The notes: generated by a model not told the origin, from the sequence alone. DNA of 64,000 nt from Bacillus sp. RO1 (GCF_012524115.1 NZ_JAAZWB010000083.1:28318-92317), one strand, 5' to 3'; shown: positions 27,406 through 36,584, numbered from the stretch's first letter. Program-made: numbers and translations.

Positions 27406-28614
27406 TTAAAATAAATCATTGATAATATTGTCTTCTTCTTTCTTTTTCCCTGTTATTAGTAGCTTTTCTGTACGTTCGACTGCATCGTTCACCATTTTAT
27501 CAATATCAAAGAAACTCTCGTAAAAATTAATTTTTTCTTTTTTGGGCTTTGTTTTTGGTGCAGACGGAGTGAAAATGGTACAACAGTCTTCATACGGTCG
27601 GTTGGAAATTTCCAACGTATCAATTTGTCTGGCAATATCCATGATCTCTATTTTGTCCATTGTAATGAGCGGGCGAATGATTGGAGTGGAAGTTACCTCA
27701 TTTATGGTCGACATGCTTTGTAAGGTCTGACTAGCCACTTGTCCCAAGCTTTCTCCAGTAATGATGGCAAGCCCTTGCTCTTTTTCACAGATTTTGTCCG
27801 CAATCTTTAACATGAACCTTCTGGTGGACGTCATCGTATAGTTTTCCGGAACTTGCTTTTGTATGGCTACTTGAATGTCTGTAAACGGAACAATATGCAA
27901 ATTAATGGAGTGTCCGAAATCTGTCAGTCTTTCTGTCAGTTCCACTACTTTCTGTTTCGCACGTTCACTTGTATACGGAGGGCTGAAGAAGTGGACAACC
28001 TCCAGTCTAATGCCACGCTTCATTGCCAAATAACCTGCTACCGGACTGTCTATCCCTCCAGACAGCATAAGCACTCCGGTCCCACTTGTTCCGACCGGTA
28101 GACCTCCTGCGCCGGAAATATCCTTACACGTAATATAGGTGGCTTCTTCTCTGACTTCCACTCTTACATTAATATCTGGTTGCTTTACATTCACTGTCAA
28201 GTCTTCGGTATTCCGTAATAAATGTGATCCGATTGCATGGTTCAATTCATTGGTATCAAGTTCAAAGTTTTTGTAAGCGCGCTTGGCAGTCACTTTAAAC
28301 GTTTTTCCTTTGTAAGGTAAAGCCTCGAGAGCGAATAATGCTCCTTTTTTTATTTCTTCTAGTTCAGTTTTCGTTTTGACAGCTAGGCTAAAAGAGTGAA
28401 TGCCAAAGATGCTTTGAAGTCGGTCTAGAATCTGTTCATGCGGCTCCCCATTTAATTTGATGAACATTCTGTCTCTGCTTTTTTCGATAGTGACGTTTGG
28501 GAAGTCCTTAATCTTTTCTAAAATATTGAAGCTCAGGCGCTGCACAAACTGTTTACGGTTTCTTCCTTTTGTAGACAGTTCACCAAATCGTATTAATATG
28601 TGATCATAGTTCAT
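27406..28614 (-). CDS. thiI: tRNA 4-thiouridine synthetase ThiI
   Basis: ATP-dependent sulfurtransferase of 402 residues making 4-thiouridine at tRNA position 8 and helping thiamine thiazole synthesis. Ferredoxin-like N-domain and THUMP domain (about 1-165) precede the PP-loop LMLSGGIDSPVAGYLAMKRG near 183, and TGESLGQVASQT near 265. It lacks a rhodanese domain, as is usual in Bacillus, where sulfur comes from NifZ. Its ATG lies 5 bp after the nifZ stop, with GAGGT inside the end of nifZ. Confidence 0.95.
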   Translation of the reverse strand: MNYDHILIRFGELSTKGRNRKQFVQRLSFNILEKIKDFPNVTIEKSRDRMFIKLNGEPHEQILDRLQSIFGIHSFSLAVKTKTELEEIKKGALFALEALPYKGKTFKVTAKRAYKNFELDTNELNHAIGSHLLRNTEDLTVNVKQPDINVRVEVREEATYITCKDISGAGGLPVGTSGTGVLMLSGGIDSPVAGYLAMKRGIRLEVVHFFSPPYTSERAKQKVVELTERLTDFGHSINLHIVPFTDIQVAIQKQVPENYTMTSTRRFMLKIADKICEKEQGLAIITGESLGQVASQTLQSMSTINEVTSTPIIRPLITMDKIEIMDIARQIDTLEISNRPYEDCCTIFTPSAPKTKPKKEKINFYESFFDIDKMVNDAVERTEKLLITGKKKEEDNIINDLF

Positions 28615-28619
28615 ATCTT

Positions 28620-29756
28620 TTACCTCGTTACTTCTTTTATTGTGTTTATGGCTTTTATAAGTTCTTTTAAAAATAAGCGTATTTCTTCTTTCGTTGTACC
28701 GTAGGTCATGCTTATCCTAAGAGCACTTTCCGCCTGCGTTCTCGTCACACCCATCGCCAATAAGGTCTTGCTTGGTGCTTTTCGCTTGGAAGAACAGGCA
28801 GAGGTGGTGGATACATAAATATCCTTATTGCCTAATGCATGTACCAGTACTTCCGACTTAATGCCCGGTACGGAAAAATTGACTATATGCGGAGCACTTT
28901 GACTTTTGGACGTATGAATAAATAATCCATTTATCTGCACCAATTCATCAAGAAGAAAATGTTTTAAAAGAGTTAAATCTGATAGGTATTTTTCATAATT
29001 CTCTAAGGTCAGTCGCAAAGCTTTGGTCATGGCAACTATTCCAGCTACATTCTCTGTTCCGGAACGTAACGTCCATTCCTGATCTCCTCCACTAAAAAGG
29101 GGATGAAGCTTGACTCCTTTTTTGGCAATAAGTACACCGTTTCCCTTTAGCCCGTGAAACTTGTGGGCCGAAAGTGAACATAGGTCAATTACATCCATTT
29201 TTAACGGAACTTTCCCGATCCCTTGTATATGATCAACATGGAAGCTTACATTGGGGTAATTTATAAGAACTTCTCCTATTTCTTCTACAGGCTGGATTAC
29301 TCCAGTTTCATTATTCACATGTATGATAGAAACCAACACCGTTTCTTTCTTTAACGCATCTTCCACTTGCTTTTTCGTAATTCTTCCTTGTTTATCAACA
29401 GGAAGGATCGTCACTTCAAAGCCTTCCTTTTCCAAATCTTTCATTGCATTTGTTACGGAAGGATGCTCGATAGCGGTTGTGATGATATGTTTACCGAGAT
29501 TTCTTTTGCTTAAGGCACATCCTTTTATCGCCAAGTTGTTGCTTTCTGTTCCACCTGAAGTGAAAATGACTTCCTTATGATGGACATGCAGCAAGGATGC
29601 AATTGTCTCCCTTGAACGGTTAAGGAGCATTTCTGCATCGCCGCCAAGGGAATGAAGCGAGGATGGGTTGCCAAAATATTCTGTGGACACCTTAAGGTAA
29701 GCATCCAACACTTCTTTATATGGTCTGGTAGTAGCGCTATTGTCTAAATAGATCAT
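28620..29756 (-). CDS. nifZ: cysteine desulfurase NifZ (sulfur donor for ThiI)
   Basis: PLP-dependent desulfurase of 378 residues. Visible are MIYLDNSATTRPYKEV, TSGGTESNNLAIKG, the PLP Lys in SLSAHKFHGLKGNG near residue 200, and the mobile-loop Cys in TTSACSSKRKAPS near 323. B. subtilis NifZ (YtbJ) delivers persulfide sulfur specifically to ThiI. The ATG at 29756 is preferred over 29762 because GGAGG would touch the latter. It is the first gene of the nifZ-thiI operon and divergent from braB. Confidence 0.93.
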   Translation of the reverse strand: MIYLDNSATTRPYKEVLDAYLKVSTEYFGNPSSLHSLGGDAEMLLNRSRETIASLLHVHHKEVIFTSGGTESNNLAIKGCALSKRNLGKHIITTAIEHPSVTNAMKDLEKEGFEVTILPVDKQGRITKKQVEDALKKETVLVSIIHVNNETGVIQPVEEIGEVLINYPNVSFHVDHIQGIGKVPLKMDVIDLCSLSAHKFHGLKGNGVLIAKKGVKLHPLFSGGDQEWTLRSGTENVAGIVAMTKALRLTLENYEKYLSDLTLLKHFLLDELVQINGLFIHTSKSQSAPHIVNFSVPGIKSEVLVHALGNKDIYVSTTSACSSKRKAPSKTLLAMGVTRTQAESALRISMTYGTTKEEIRLFLKELIKAINTIKEVTR

Positions 29757-30004
29757 GTTCATCCTCCATTAGCATGATGAGGAATTAGAATCATCAAATT
29801 AATATAGATAATATTTTCTTCTAAGCGAATATTAATGTTAGCACATTTTATATCTGTGGAAAAGAATTGCCTCCCCATATAGGACCCGGAGAAAGGTATT
29901 TATTAGAAATAGTTATTTTTTTCTTTCTAAACATGTATAGACATGTTAAACTAGTAATTGTTTTTCTAATATATTGAATTGTTGAACTTTTATGTTATTC
30001 GACA

Positions 30005-30019
30005 AATTTCTTCAAAATT
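30005..30019. promoter_or_regulatory. weak candidate CodY box before braB
   Basis: AATTTCTTCAAAATT differs from the CodY consensus AATTTTCWGAAAATT at three positions. It lies 51 bp before the braB start; B. subtilis braB is a CodY target. The remainder of the 310-bp gap 29757-30069 is AT-rich with no gene. Confidence 0.3.
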
Positions 30020-30069
30020 ATGATAGGATGAAAACGTATTCATCTTATTTTCTCATCAGGAGGATTTTC

Positions 30070-31404
30070 ATGCAAAAAAAAGTATATACAAATAAGGATA
30101 TATTGGTATTGGGACTAATGCTGTTTGCCTTATTTTTAGGTGCCGGGAATATGATTTTCCCTCCATTACTTGGACAAGCAGCCGGTGATAACGTAGGAAT
30201 CTCAGTTATAGGTTTCTTGATTACAGGAGTTGGCCTGCCACTTCTTGGAGTAATGGCCATTGCTTACACAGGAGGCGACCTTCAAACACTTGCTAATCGT
30301 GTACACCCAATTTTCGGAATTGTTTTTACTATCATTATGTACTTAGCGATCGGGCCATTCTTCGGTATCCCGCGTACAGGTACTGTAGCCTTTGAAATTG
30401 CTGCAACACCTTTCTTACCTGAATCGGTTAACCCACAGGGACTGGCACTTTTTCTATTTACATTAGTATTCTTTGCTATTACGTATTATCTTGCTTTAAA
30501 TCCAGCAAAACTTGTAGATCGGATCGGGAAAGTCTTAACACCGATATTGTTGCTGGTAATTGGTATTCTTGTTGTCAAAAGTATTATCACTCCGATGGGG
30601 GCTATAGGTGCTCCAACAGAAGCATACCAAAGTTCCGCTTTCTTTAAGGGCTTCCTTGAAGGGTATCTAACTATGGACACCATTGCAGCTTTAGTTTTCG
30701 GAATTGTTGTAATCTCTGCAATAAAGGATAAAGGTGTAACAGATAGAAAAACGATTACTTCCCTATGTTTAAAAGCAGGATTTATTGCTGCCATAGGCTT
30801 GACTGTCGTCTATGCAGGTCTTTCCTATCTTGGTGCAACTAGTCTTGATGCAGTAGGAGCTGCAGGAAATGGCGGTCAAATATTATCTGGTGCTGCTAAT
30901 TATCTGTTTGGTTCTATCGGAGCGGTTATTTTAGGGCTTGCAATTACGTTTGCATGCTTAACGACATCTGTAGGACTTGTTTCTGCGACAAGTAAATTCT
31001 TCTCTAAAATTATGCCATCCGTATCATATAAGGTATTTGTGGCAATCTTGTCCGTCTTTAGTTTGGTTGTATCTAATGTCGGCTTAGAGCAATTGATTAC
31101 AATATCGTTGCCTGTATTGATTATGATTTATCCATTAGCAATTGTATTGATTATTCTTTCGTTTTATCGTTGGAGAAATGAGTCGTTTGTGTATGGGTTT
31201 GCTCTGCTGTTCACTGGTATTGTAAGTTTCGTGGATGGATTGGCTATGGCTGGTATCCAATTAACTTTCTTACAGGACATTTTCAGCATACTTCCTTTTT
31301 ATAATGAAGGAGTAGGTTGGTTGGTTCCTGCAGTGATTGGTGTGTTAATTGGGATGCTTGTTGGTGCTTTAACTACAAAACAGTCTAATGAAAGCATTGC
31401 GTAA
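30070..31404 (+). CDS. braB: branched-chain amino acid transporter BraB
   Basis: LIVCS-family sodium- or proton-coupled importer of isoleucine, leucine and valine, 444 residues with about twelve membrane segments. The family opening LMLFALFLGAGNMIFPP and PFFGIPRTGTVAFE near 85 are clear. The ATG at 30070 follows AGGAGG; the frame is open for 26 codons upstream without a site. Next to nifZ in B. subtilis too. Expression is probably lowered by CodY in rich medium, from knowledge of the B. subtilis gene. Confidence 0.94.
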   Translation: MQKKVYTNKDILVLGLMLFALFLGAGNMIFPPLLGQAAGDNVGISVIGFLITGVGLPLLGVMAIAYTGGDLQTLANRVHPIFGIVFTIIMYLAIGPFFGIPRTGTVAFEIAATPFLPESVNPQGLALFLFTLVFFAITYYLALNPAKLVDRIGKVLTPILLLVIGILVVKSIITPMGAIGAPTEAYQSSAFFKGFLEGYLTMDTIAALVFGIVVISAIKDKGVTDRKTITSLCLKAGFIAAIGLTVVYAGLSYLGATSLDAVGAAGNGGQILSGAANYLFGSIGAVILGLAITFACLTTSVGLVSATSKFFSKIMPSVSYKVFVAILSVFSLVVSNVGLEQLITISLPVLIMIYPLAIVLIILSFYRWRNESFVYGFALLFTGIVSFVDGLAMAGIQLTFLQDIFSILPFYNEGVGWLVPAVIGVLIGMLVGALTTKQSNESIA

Positions 31405-31413
31405 TACCAAAAA

Positions 31414-31446
31414 AAGAACCGGGCAAAACTGTCCGGTTCTTTTTTA
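31414..31446 (+). terminator. terminator of braB
   Basis: AAGAACCGG and CCGGTTCTT stem with a 10-nt loop and a following T run. Confidence 0.88.
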
Positions 31447-31572
31447 GTTGTTTGGTTATTCTCAAGGCGCCTATACGCCCGAGGAGGAAGGGACAGGTTA
31501 GACTCTGTAGCGTTGTGAGGAGGCTCACGGATCGCCCGCAGGCAAGCGAAGCCCTGGAACGGAAATCAACTG
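31447..31572 (-). repeat. dispersed palindromic element copy 6 (short form, minus orientation)
   Basis: The right end GGAAATCAACTGG corresponds to the inverted start of the other copies; the left end is degenerate. Blocks GAGGAGGCTCACGGATCG and CCCGAGGAGGAAGGGACAGG are shared with copies 7 and 9. Lies between convergent braB and the next gene. Confidence 0.78.
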
Positions 31573-31595
31573 GATTTTATACTTCTTATTCTTTT

Positions 31596-31632
31596 AAAAA
31601 AGGCTTGGATTTGAGAATCCAAGCCTTTTTTA
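31596..31632. terminator. bidirectional terminator downstream of the ezrA partner gene
   Basis: AAAGGCTTGGAT and ATCCAAGCCTTT form a 12-bp stem with a 6-nt loop and T/A runs on both sides. Confidence 0.88.
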
Positions 31633-31935
31633 TGGTTTGTTTTTTTCTAATAGAGATAGAAGGCGATCGATACTGATCCGTTCATCCTCTAGGTTCCACT
31701 CATTGACCATTTGGTGAGTGAGTCCATTTTGATGATTGTATGGGATAGTGACTTTCTCATCCGTATCTTTATCTACTGAAGGAGGAGCACCTGTTTCTTC
31801 TTCCTGTGAAGGAGAAGAAATAGCAGGTTGTGCACCCTCCTCTCTCTTTTCCTGAAAGGTTGTATAAAAACTGTACCATATAAAGGTCCCACAGATGAGT
31901 AGGATGGCTACAAGTAAAGTCTGCGCGTACTTCAC
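31630..31935 (-). CDS. small anchored protein downstream of ezrA
   Basis: Protein of 101 residues. A single N-terminal membrane segment (TLLVAILLICGTFIWYSFY) is followed by an acidic Pro/Ser/Glu-rich linker and a short hydrophilic tail ending LLEKNKP. It starts with GTG two bases after the ezrA stop, with AAAGGA inside the ezrA end, so translation is coupled. No family recognised. Position suggests a link with EzrA or the division septum, which is inference only. Confidence 0.72.
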   Translation of the reverse strand: MKYAQTLLVAILLICGTFIWYSFYTTFQEKREEGAQPAISSPSQEEETGAPPSVDKDTDEKVTIPYNHQNGLTHQMVNEWNLEDERISIDRLLSLLEKNKP

Positions 31936-31937
31936 TT

Positions 31938-33629
31938 TTAGTTTTCCTTTTCAAGTACTTTTTCTATTTTCTTCAATACACCTGGTTCTACCTTTTCTAG
32001 CGAAGTAGCCGCTTCTTCCAAAGCGCTTTTATATTCGTAATTTCTAAATAACTGCTCTGCTTCTACCAAGCTTTGATGCACGGTAGGATGTTTGCTGCGG
32101 TATCTATTGCCATACTGGATAATACTTTCCGCTAAGTAAGCATGATCAAGGATATCGAGTGCTTCCTCATGGCATTTTTCAACACTTGTTACTGCTTCAT
32201 ATAACACTGCATTTACTTCCACGATATTTAACGGTTTTTCTTCCAATTTCCCCGTTACAGCCTTCAGCTGATCATTCGCCATGGATAGCTCCTGATATAT
32301 GCTTTTTGGTAATCCAGGAATATTACTTTTTTCAATCGAACGTTTTACTTCAAACAGCATTTTTCTTAAGGAGTTCAATTGCTCTCTTGCAGCCATTTCA
32401 TCTTTTCGTAATGCCATCAAGCTCTCCGTATATTGTTGATGAATCTCCTGAAGAGAGTCGATCTGTTCACAGATGTCCTCCAACTCCTCTTTTAAAATGC
32501 TGAAGGCAATGGTCTGATCAAGAAGGTGGCCACTGAGCTTTTCATAGCGGTCATTAAGTGCAAGCATGGATTCTTCTATTTTCTGTTGTGTTTGAATGTC
32601 TTCCTGCTGTAGCTGATAGCTTTCCTGCACCACGTAGGTTTCTTGCTTTGTCTTTTCACTAGCAGATGACAAAGCGATCAAAATGCCTTCAACAGATGGA
32701 AGTTCTTTTATGACATAGTGTTTTGCCAAAACTTCTTTTTCAATCTGATCATAAAGATCATCCATTTCGGTTTTAATAACCTCGATGCCTTCATTAGCTT
32801 CCAATACCTTAGTTTCCATGAGTAACTTCGTAGACTGCTTGAGTTTATCATGAAGGCTAGCAATGCTTTTTTCCAGGTTTACATGATCGAGGATGTACCC
32901 TTCTGCAAGCATTTCCTTATAGCCCGTTTCCACTTCGGCAAGTTGACTAGGAATCACAGACTGGCATTCAATTAACAGTCCTGGTATATGTTCTAGTTTG
33001 GCTTCAAAAACTTCTAGATCTTTCTCAATCTTCGCAATCAACTCTCTTGCAACTAGATAATCTCCATTGGATATAGATTGGTGAAATTCTGCAAAAAGCT
33101 GTTGAATCTGTTCCAGTTCTTTCTCCAATAAAGGGGTTGTGCTTCCATATTGATGGCGTTGGTTCAGCAGTTGCTTTTTAAAATTAGAGTATTTCGCTTC
33201 CAATTTTTCATTTTCTTCAGCACTTTTTGCTTGGCTGCCAATCAGTTCATCTAATTCATCGTATATCGCTTTAATTTTTAATTCAATATCCTTAAGTTTA
33301 CTGTCAGCTAACGACAACACATCTTTTGCTTTTTTGAAGCGATATTTATCAACAAAATCTTCCGCATCAAAAAGGTATTCTTCAATATTTACAAGTTCTG
33401 TTGATAAGATATTATCCCATTGATAACGCCAGTTCTCAAAAAGCTGTTCCGTCTGACCGGTCATGTTTAAATCTTTCACTTTAGAAAGTTCTTCTGATAC
33501 CGGTTTGTTCATAATCGACACTTTCCAGTTTTCTAAGCGGTCCACTTCTTGATAAATCTTCTTCCTTCTAACAAAACTAATGCTGATAAAAATAACTACT
33601 AGTGCTAAAATCCCAATAATATACTCCAT
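31938..33629 (-). CDS. ezrA: septation ring formation regulator EzrA
   Basis: Membrane protein of 563 residues that restrains FtsZ ring assembly away from midcell and links division with wall synthesis. An N-terminal membrane segment (MEYIIGILALVVIFISISFV) is followed by spectrin-like coiled-coil repeats through the whole cytoplasmic part. The NWKVSIMNKPVSEELSKVK segment near residue 30 is typical. Length equals the B. subtilis protein to about one residue. The ATG at 33629 follows AAGGGG; sixteen upstream codons in frame have no site. Confidence 0.95.
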   Translation of the reverse strand: MEYIIGILALVVIFISISFVRRKKIYQEVDRLENWKVSIMNKPVSEELSKVKDLNMTGQTEQLFENWRYQWDNILSTELVNIEEYLFDAEDFVDKYRFKKAKDVLSLADSKLKDIELKIKAIYDELDELIGSQAKSAEENEKLEAKYSNFKKQLLNQRHQYGSTTPLLEKELEQIQQLFAEFHQSISNGDYLVARELIAKIEKDLEVFEAKLEHIPGLLIECQSVIPSQLAEVETGYKEMLAEGYILDHVNLEKSIASLHDKLKQSTKLLMETKVLEANEGIEVIKTEMDDLYDQIEKEVLAKHYVIKELPSVEGILIALSSASEKTKQETYVVQESYQLQQEDIQTQQKIEESMLALNDRYEKLSGHLLDQTIAFSILKEELEDICEQIDSLQEIHQQYTESLMALRKDEMAAREQLNSLRKMLFEVKRSIEKSNIPGLPKSIYQELSMANDQLKAVTGKLEEKPLNIVEVNAVLYEAVTSVEKCHEEALDILDHAYLAESIIQYGNRYRSKHPTVHQSLVEAEQLFRNYEYKSALEEAATSLEKVEPGVLKKIEKVLEKEN

Positions 33630-33849
33630 ACCTAGTCCCCTTCTACCCGGATGGTGGTTCCTGTCTTCTATGTACATTTATTCATCTTAATCAATAACTC
33701 ATATATGTATAAAAATCTAAATGGACTGATATATATTCCACGCCCATTTTATTTATATTTCAATGTTTTTATGATACCATGTAAACGACATTTTTTGACC
33801 AATATTTTTAATTTTTTTACATATTTCTTCTAGTATCGGAGGGTTTTTC

Positions 33850-34650
33850 TTGATTATCGACAAACATGTCCATACCCCCTATTGTCCGCATGGTAGCACA
33901 GATACAATAGAAAAGTATATTAAACAAGCTTTACACCTAAAATACAAAGAGATTTCCTTTACAGAACACGCCCCACTACCAGAATCATTTACCGATCCAG
34001 CTCCTGACAGGGATAGTGCCATGGATTGGGACAGCATCCCTGCCTATATGGAAGAATTGCAGAAAATAAAGTCTTTTTATGCATCTGACATAAAGATTAA
34101 CATAGGTTTGGAAGTGGATTATATTGATGGATACGAAAAAGAAACACGTGAAATTTTAGAAGAACTGGGACCTCTTTTGGATGACAGCATATTATCTGTT
34201 CATTTTTTAAAAAAAGAAGAATTGTATTATTGCTTAGACTTCAGTGAGGATGAATTTGAAAGAATTATCGGGGTTTTTGGAGGGCTTTCAGCAGTTTATG
34301 AATCTTATTTCTCCACTCTCTTAACATCCATCCACTCTGATTTAGGCCCATATAAACCAAAAAGAATCGGCCATATTACTTTGGTAGAAAAATTCAAAAA
34401 GCGCTTTCCACACAATAAAGCCATCCAGGAGTATACTAATCCAATCTTGGATGCAGTCTCTCTAAAAGGGTATGAACTGGACTATAATGGCGCCGGATTT
34501 GTCAAACCACTATGTAAAGACTCCTATCCTCCAATGTCCATTGCAAAAGAAGCAAAAAAAAGAAAAATCCCCCTCGTGTACGGATCCGACGCACACACAG
34601 TAAAGGGACTTGGGCAAGGATATAAATTTATTGATAAAGAGTTATTATAA
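33850..34650 (+). CDS. hisJ: histidinol-phosphatase, PHP family
   Basis: Histidinol-phosphatase of 266 residues, the penultimate step of histidine synthesis. PHP-domain metal ligands are visible: DKHVHTPYCPHGS at the N-terminus, SFTEHAPLP near 36, GLEVDYIDG near 100, SVHFLK near 115, and YGSDAHTVKGLG near 246. The start is TTG at 33850 with GGAGGG upstream. Divergent from ezrA and distant from other his genes, as in B. subtilis. Confidence 0.93.
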   Translation: MIIDKHVHTPYCPHGSTDTIEKYIKQALHLKYKEISFTEHAPLPESFTDPAPDRDSAMDWDSIPAYMEELQKIKSFYASDIKINIGLEVDYIDGYEKETREILEELGPLLDDSILSVHFLKKEELYYCLDFSEDEFERIIGVFGGLSAVYESYFSTLLTSIHSDLGPYKPKRIGHITLVEKFKKRFPHNKAIQEYTNPILDAVSLKGYELDYNGAGFVKPLCKDSYPPMSIAKEAKKRKIPLVYGSDAHTVKGLGQGYKFIDKELL

Positions 34651-34660
34651 GAATATCCAT

Positions 34661-34843
34661 GTTGATCTGAGCGGAGGGCGCGAAGACTCCTCGAAAATGC
34701 TAGCACATTTTCTTCGTGCGATGTATCGCTTCCGAAGCCTTCCTTGTCCTGCGGGAGGAAGGGACAGGGGAGACCCATGAAGCGTTGTGAGGAGGCTCCA
34801 GGACCGCCCGCGGAAAGCGAAGCGCCTGCAGCGAAGATCAACA
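34661..34843 (-). repeat. dispersed palindromic element copy 7 (long form, minus orientation)
   Basis: Ends GTTGATCT and AGATCAAC, a perfect 8-bp inverted repeat. Contains the long insert in reverse (GAAAATGCtagcaCATTTTC). It fills the whole 205-bp gap between convergent hisJ and refZ; I see no other terminator there. Confidence 0.87.
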
Positions 34844-34855
34844 GTAAGTGGAATA

Positions 34856-35485
34856 TTATAATGCAATTTTCTCTAACTGCTCTTGCTCCACAAATATAAA
34901 CTGCTCCAACCATTGAACAATAACCTTCTCATACTGATCCACCGCAGACGTTTCATACGGCATAATATGCCACACCTCCGCCAAATACTGAGATTGCAAA
35001 AACGGCGTACTAATCATACTCTTCAATTGCATGACAGCCATCAGAACAGACGGAACGTGAAACTCCTTCTTTTTATGCCCTTTCTCTAAAATTGCTTTAT
35101 AGTAATACTTCTCCTTCGTTAAATACGTTGACATGATTTCCCTGACAAGAATAGTATCAAACGTAAGCTCCCGATAAACGTACCTTGCCAATTGACGATT
35201 TTCACGATGAAACTGCATGGTTTTTTCTACACATTCCAGTAGGCATTCCTTTGCAGTGTAAGAGGACATCTTTTTGTAAACTTTTTCTAAGATGGAAACG
35301 TACTGATCAAAGAAACTAGATAATAGATGTTCTTGCAGACCTGCTTTATTATCAAAATAATAGGAGATGTGCCCCACGTTTACATTTGCTTTCTTAGCAA
35401 GCTCCCGTACAGAGGTGCCATCAAACCCTTTTGTATTAAAAAGAATGATTGCTGCATCAATGATTCGTTGCTTTGTCTTTTCCAT
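34856..35485 (-). CDS. refZ: forespore DNA-capture regulator RefZ (YttP), TetR family
   Basis: TetR-like DNA-binding protein of 209 residues. The HTH covers about 1-50: KGFDGTSVRELAKKANVNVGHISYYFDNK. In B. subtilis RefZ binds motifs near the origin and helps time septation and chromosome capture in the forespore. The C-terminal helical domain is weakly conserved. The ATG at 35485 lies 9 nt after AAAGG; the GTG at 35494 touches the site. Position between hisJ and ytsP supports the name. Confidence 0.9.
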   Translation of the reverse strand: MEKTKQRIIDAAIILFNTKGFDGTSVRELAKKANVNVGHISYYFDNKAGLQEHLLSSFFDQYVSILEKVYKKMSSYTAKECLLECVEKTMQFHRENRQLARYVYRELTFDTILVREIMSTYLTKEKYYYKAILEKGHKKKEFHVPSVLMAVMQLKSMISTPFLQSQYLAEVWHIMPYETSAVDQYEKVIVQWLEQFIFVEQEQLEKIAL

Positions 35486-35634
35486 CTTCTTCACCCTTTC
35501 TGGTGATTTCGATTCTTAATTATTGATTTCGTGAAGATGAACGTATATCCTTTTATTAAATGTCGACAACTTCATTAGGTATTCTACTTTTGTTGTTGTT
35601 TTTCCACAATTAGCTATGAAAATGCGAGGGGATT

Positions 35635-36126
35635 ATGATGTTTCAAGTCGAAAACTATAAAGGTACAAGAGAAGAAAACTACGAACTTGTACTAAAACAA
35701 TTGCAAGCTCTTATTGCCGATGAGCCTAATTTCATTGCCAACCTTTCCAATGCTTCAGCATTGTTGAATGTATTCTTAACGGAAGTGAATTGGGTTGGCT
35801 TTTACTTAACAGATGAGTCTAAACAAGACATGTTGGTGTTGGGACCGTTCCAAGGCTTGCCTGCATGTGTCAGAATTCCATTTGGTCGTGGTGTATGCGG
35901 AACGGCTGCATCATCCATACAAACGCAACTTGTGGCTGATGTGCACGCTTTCCCGGGTCATATCGCTTGTGATGCAGCCTCACAGTCAGAGATTGTTGTT
36001 CCGATGGTACTAGATGGGAAGGTTATCGGGGTTCTTGATATTGATAGCCCAATCAAGGATCGTTTTGATGAGCTGGATAAAGTCTATCTGGAGAAATTTG
36101 TATCTATCTTGCTTGCTGATGCATAA
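35635..36126 (+). CDS. ytsP: free methionine-R-sulfoxide reductase YtsP (GAF domain)
   Basis: Single GAF-domain enzyme of 162-163 residues reducing free methionine-R-sulfoxide. The three conserved cysteines are visible in GLPACVRIPF, GRGVCGTAAS and HIACDAASQSE, with the Asp/Glu of the substrate pocket in VLDIDSP. Two adjacent ATGs (35635, 35638) share GAGGGG. It is divergent from refZ. In this genome a methionine gamma-lyase gene is its convergent neighbour. Confidence 0.93.
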   Translation: MMFQVENYKGTREENYELVLKQLQALIADEPNFIANLSNASALLNVFLTEVNWVGFYLTDESKQDMLVLGPFQGLPACVRIPFGRGVCGTAASSIQTQLVADVHAFPGHIACDAASQSEIVVPMVLDGKVIGVLDIDSPIKDRFDELDKVYLEKFVSILLADA

Positions 36127-36190
36127 GAAAAATAAGAAAAAAACCGTCCGGTCCTTCCTAGTAAAAAAACATTAGTTAGTAGTTAATAGC

Positions 36191-36320
36191 AGCTGTTCCT
36201 TTCCGCAAATGACTTCGCTTTCCGCGGGACGGTGCTTGAGCCTCCTCACAACGCTTCAGGGGTCTCAACCTACCGTTACTCCCCCGCTGGAGTCTCCGCC
36301 ATTTGCTCCAATCCACAGCT
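36191..36320 (+). repeat. dispersed palindromic element copy 8 (short form)
   Basis: Starts AGCTGTTCCTTTCCGC and ends CCAATCCACAGCT. Blocks GAGCCTCCTC, GGGGTCTCAACCTACCG and CTGGAGTCTCCGCC. Paired in opposite orientation with copy 9, 60 bp away. Confidence 0.87.
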
Positions 36321-36380
36321 AAAAAATACTTAGACCTATGTAATGCCTTTTCAAAAACCCTTCAATACATGAAGCCACCT

Positions 36381-36510
36381 TGTTGATTGGAGTGGAAGGC
36401 GCGTAGACGCCCGCGGGAGGAAGGGACTGGTGAGACCCCGGAAGGCGAAGCCTGAGGAGGCTCACGGACCGCCCGCAGGCAAGCGGAGCGCCTGGAACGG
36501 TAATCAACAA
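36381..36510 (-). repeat. dispersed palindromic element copy 9 (short form, minus orientation)
   Basis: Left TTGATTGGAGTGGAAGG and right TAATCAACA are the inverted ends of the family. Blocks GAGGAGGCTCACGGACCG and GGTGAGACCCC are shared. The 458-bp gap 36127-36584 holds copies 8 and 9 and a terminator, but no gene. Confidence 0.87.
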
Positions 36511-36533
36511 ACTTGTTTGCTTTCTTATTCATC

Positions 36534-36576
36534 AAAAAAGCGTCTAACCCAAATACTCAGGGTTAGACGCTTTTTC
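36534..36576. terminator. bidirectional terminator of megL
   Basis: GCGTCTAACCC and GGGTTAGACGC form an 11-bp stem flanked by A6 and T5 runs. Confidence 0.9.
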
Positions 36577-36584
36577 TATGTTTC

